DNA from: Deltaproteobacteria bacterium
Lineage (GTDB): Bacteria; Desulfobacterota_B; Binatia; UBA9968
Assembly: GCA_027297485.1 (NCBI GenBank)
Contig: JAPUHZ010000263.1
Coordinates: forward strand, 1-14,088
Direction of reading: 5' to 3'
Length of the DNA stretch: 14,088 bases
Shown one piece after another: positions 14,043-14,088 of this stretch. Below the pieces are notes generated by a model, which saw only the letters and a program-made list of their open reading frames with translations, was not told the origin of the DNA and ran no database searches. Positions within the stretch are counted from its first letter, which is position 1, and the number at the start of each line of letters is the position of its first letter. The position numbers and the translations under genes are program-made.

Positions 14043-14088
14043 ATGGTGGTTCTGCAAGTGACTATTCGGGTAAAACCCGAGCACGTCT
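14043..14088 (+). CDS. Probable ABM-fold (antibiotic biosynthesis monooxygenase-like) protein, 3' truncated by the window
   Basis: ATG 14043 has GGAGGT six bases upstream. Only 15 codons are visible, MVVLQVTIRVKPEHV. Alternating strand residues followed by VKPEHV are the usual first strand of ABM-domain dimeric alpha/beta-barrel proteins, which act as cofactor-free monooxygenases or related enzymes. The evidence is short, so the family call is tentative, while the presence of a gene start is well supported. Confidence 0.55.
   Translation, partial: MVVLQVTIRVKPEHV

Overview
The window reads as a bacterial chromosome segment of moderate GC content, probably from an environmental lineage. It has a cyanobacterial-style NRPS end, an NMT1/THI5-like binding protein, an allantoinase-like NodB-fold protein, a carboxymuconolactone decarboxylase-family protein and many short intergenic repeats. 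That mix is familiar from soil, sediment or sponge-associated groups such as Tectomicrobia, Rokubacteria or deltaproteobacterial relatives. This assignment is an inference from gene content, and the sequence holds no marker gene to settle it.

Layout. Bases 2-1339 are the C-terminal end of a non-ribosomal peptide synthetase: the second half of an adenylation domain whose ten-residue code reads as leucine, plus a carrier domain, with no thioesterase. Next come an antisense six-span membrane protein (1419-2015), a structured repeat (2031-2148) and a TPR-like membrane-anchored protein (2394-3101). An imperfect palindrome (about 3126-3252) separates that gene from a convergent exported HtrA-like protein (3359-4393) in which all three catalytic triad residues are replaced. 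A cysteine-dioxygenase-like cupin (4650-5237) follows on the same strand.

The middle holds an MFS permease (5750-6943) and an unrecognised 175-residue protein (7166-7693). Two minus-strand ABC-transporter genes follow, an ATPase (7843-8613) and an NMT1-like binding protein (8874-9758), with no permease gene in the window. About 1 kb of gene-poor DNA (9759-10847) carries repeats and a well-started 52-codon membrane-protein ORF (10210-10368).

The right end holds an allantoinase-like NodB-fold protein (10848-11729), an EamA/DMT transporter (11785-12645), a second inverted copy of the structured repeat (about 12804-12930), a CMD-family protein (13297-13845) and the first codons of a probable ABM-fold monooxygenase (14043 onward).

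Strands switch often and most genes have their own leader, so few operons are likely. Apart from the NRPS end, this looks like assorted metabolic and transport genes rather than one dedicated gene cluster. The points most worth a second look are the triad-less HtrA-like protein, the dispersed three-hairpin repeat, the permease-less ABC pair of mismatched classes, and the small ORF at 10210. No clearly new multi-gene system is evident.
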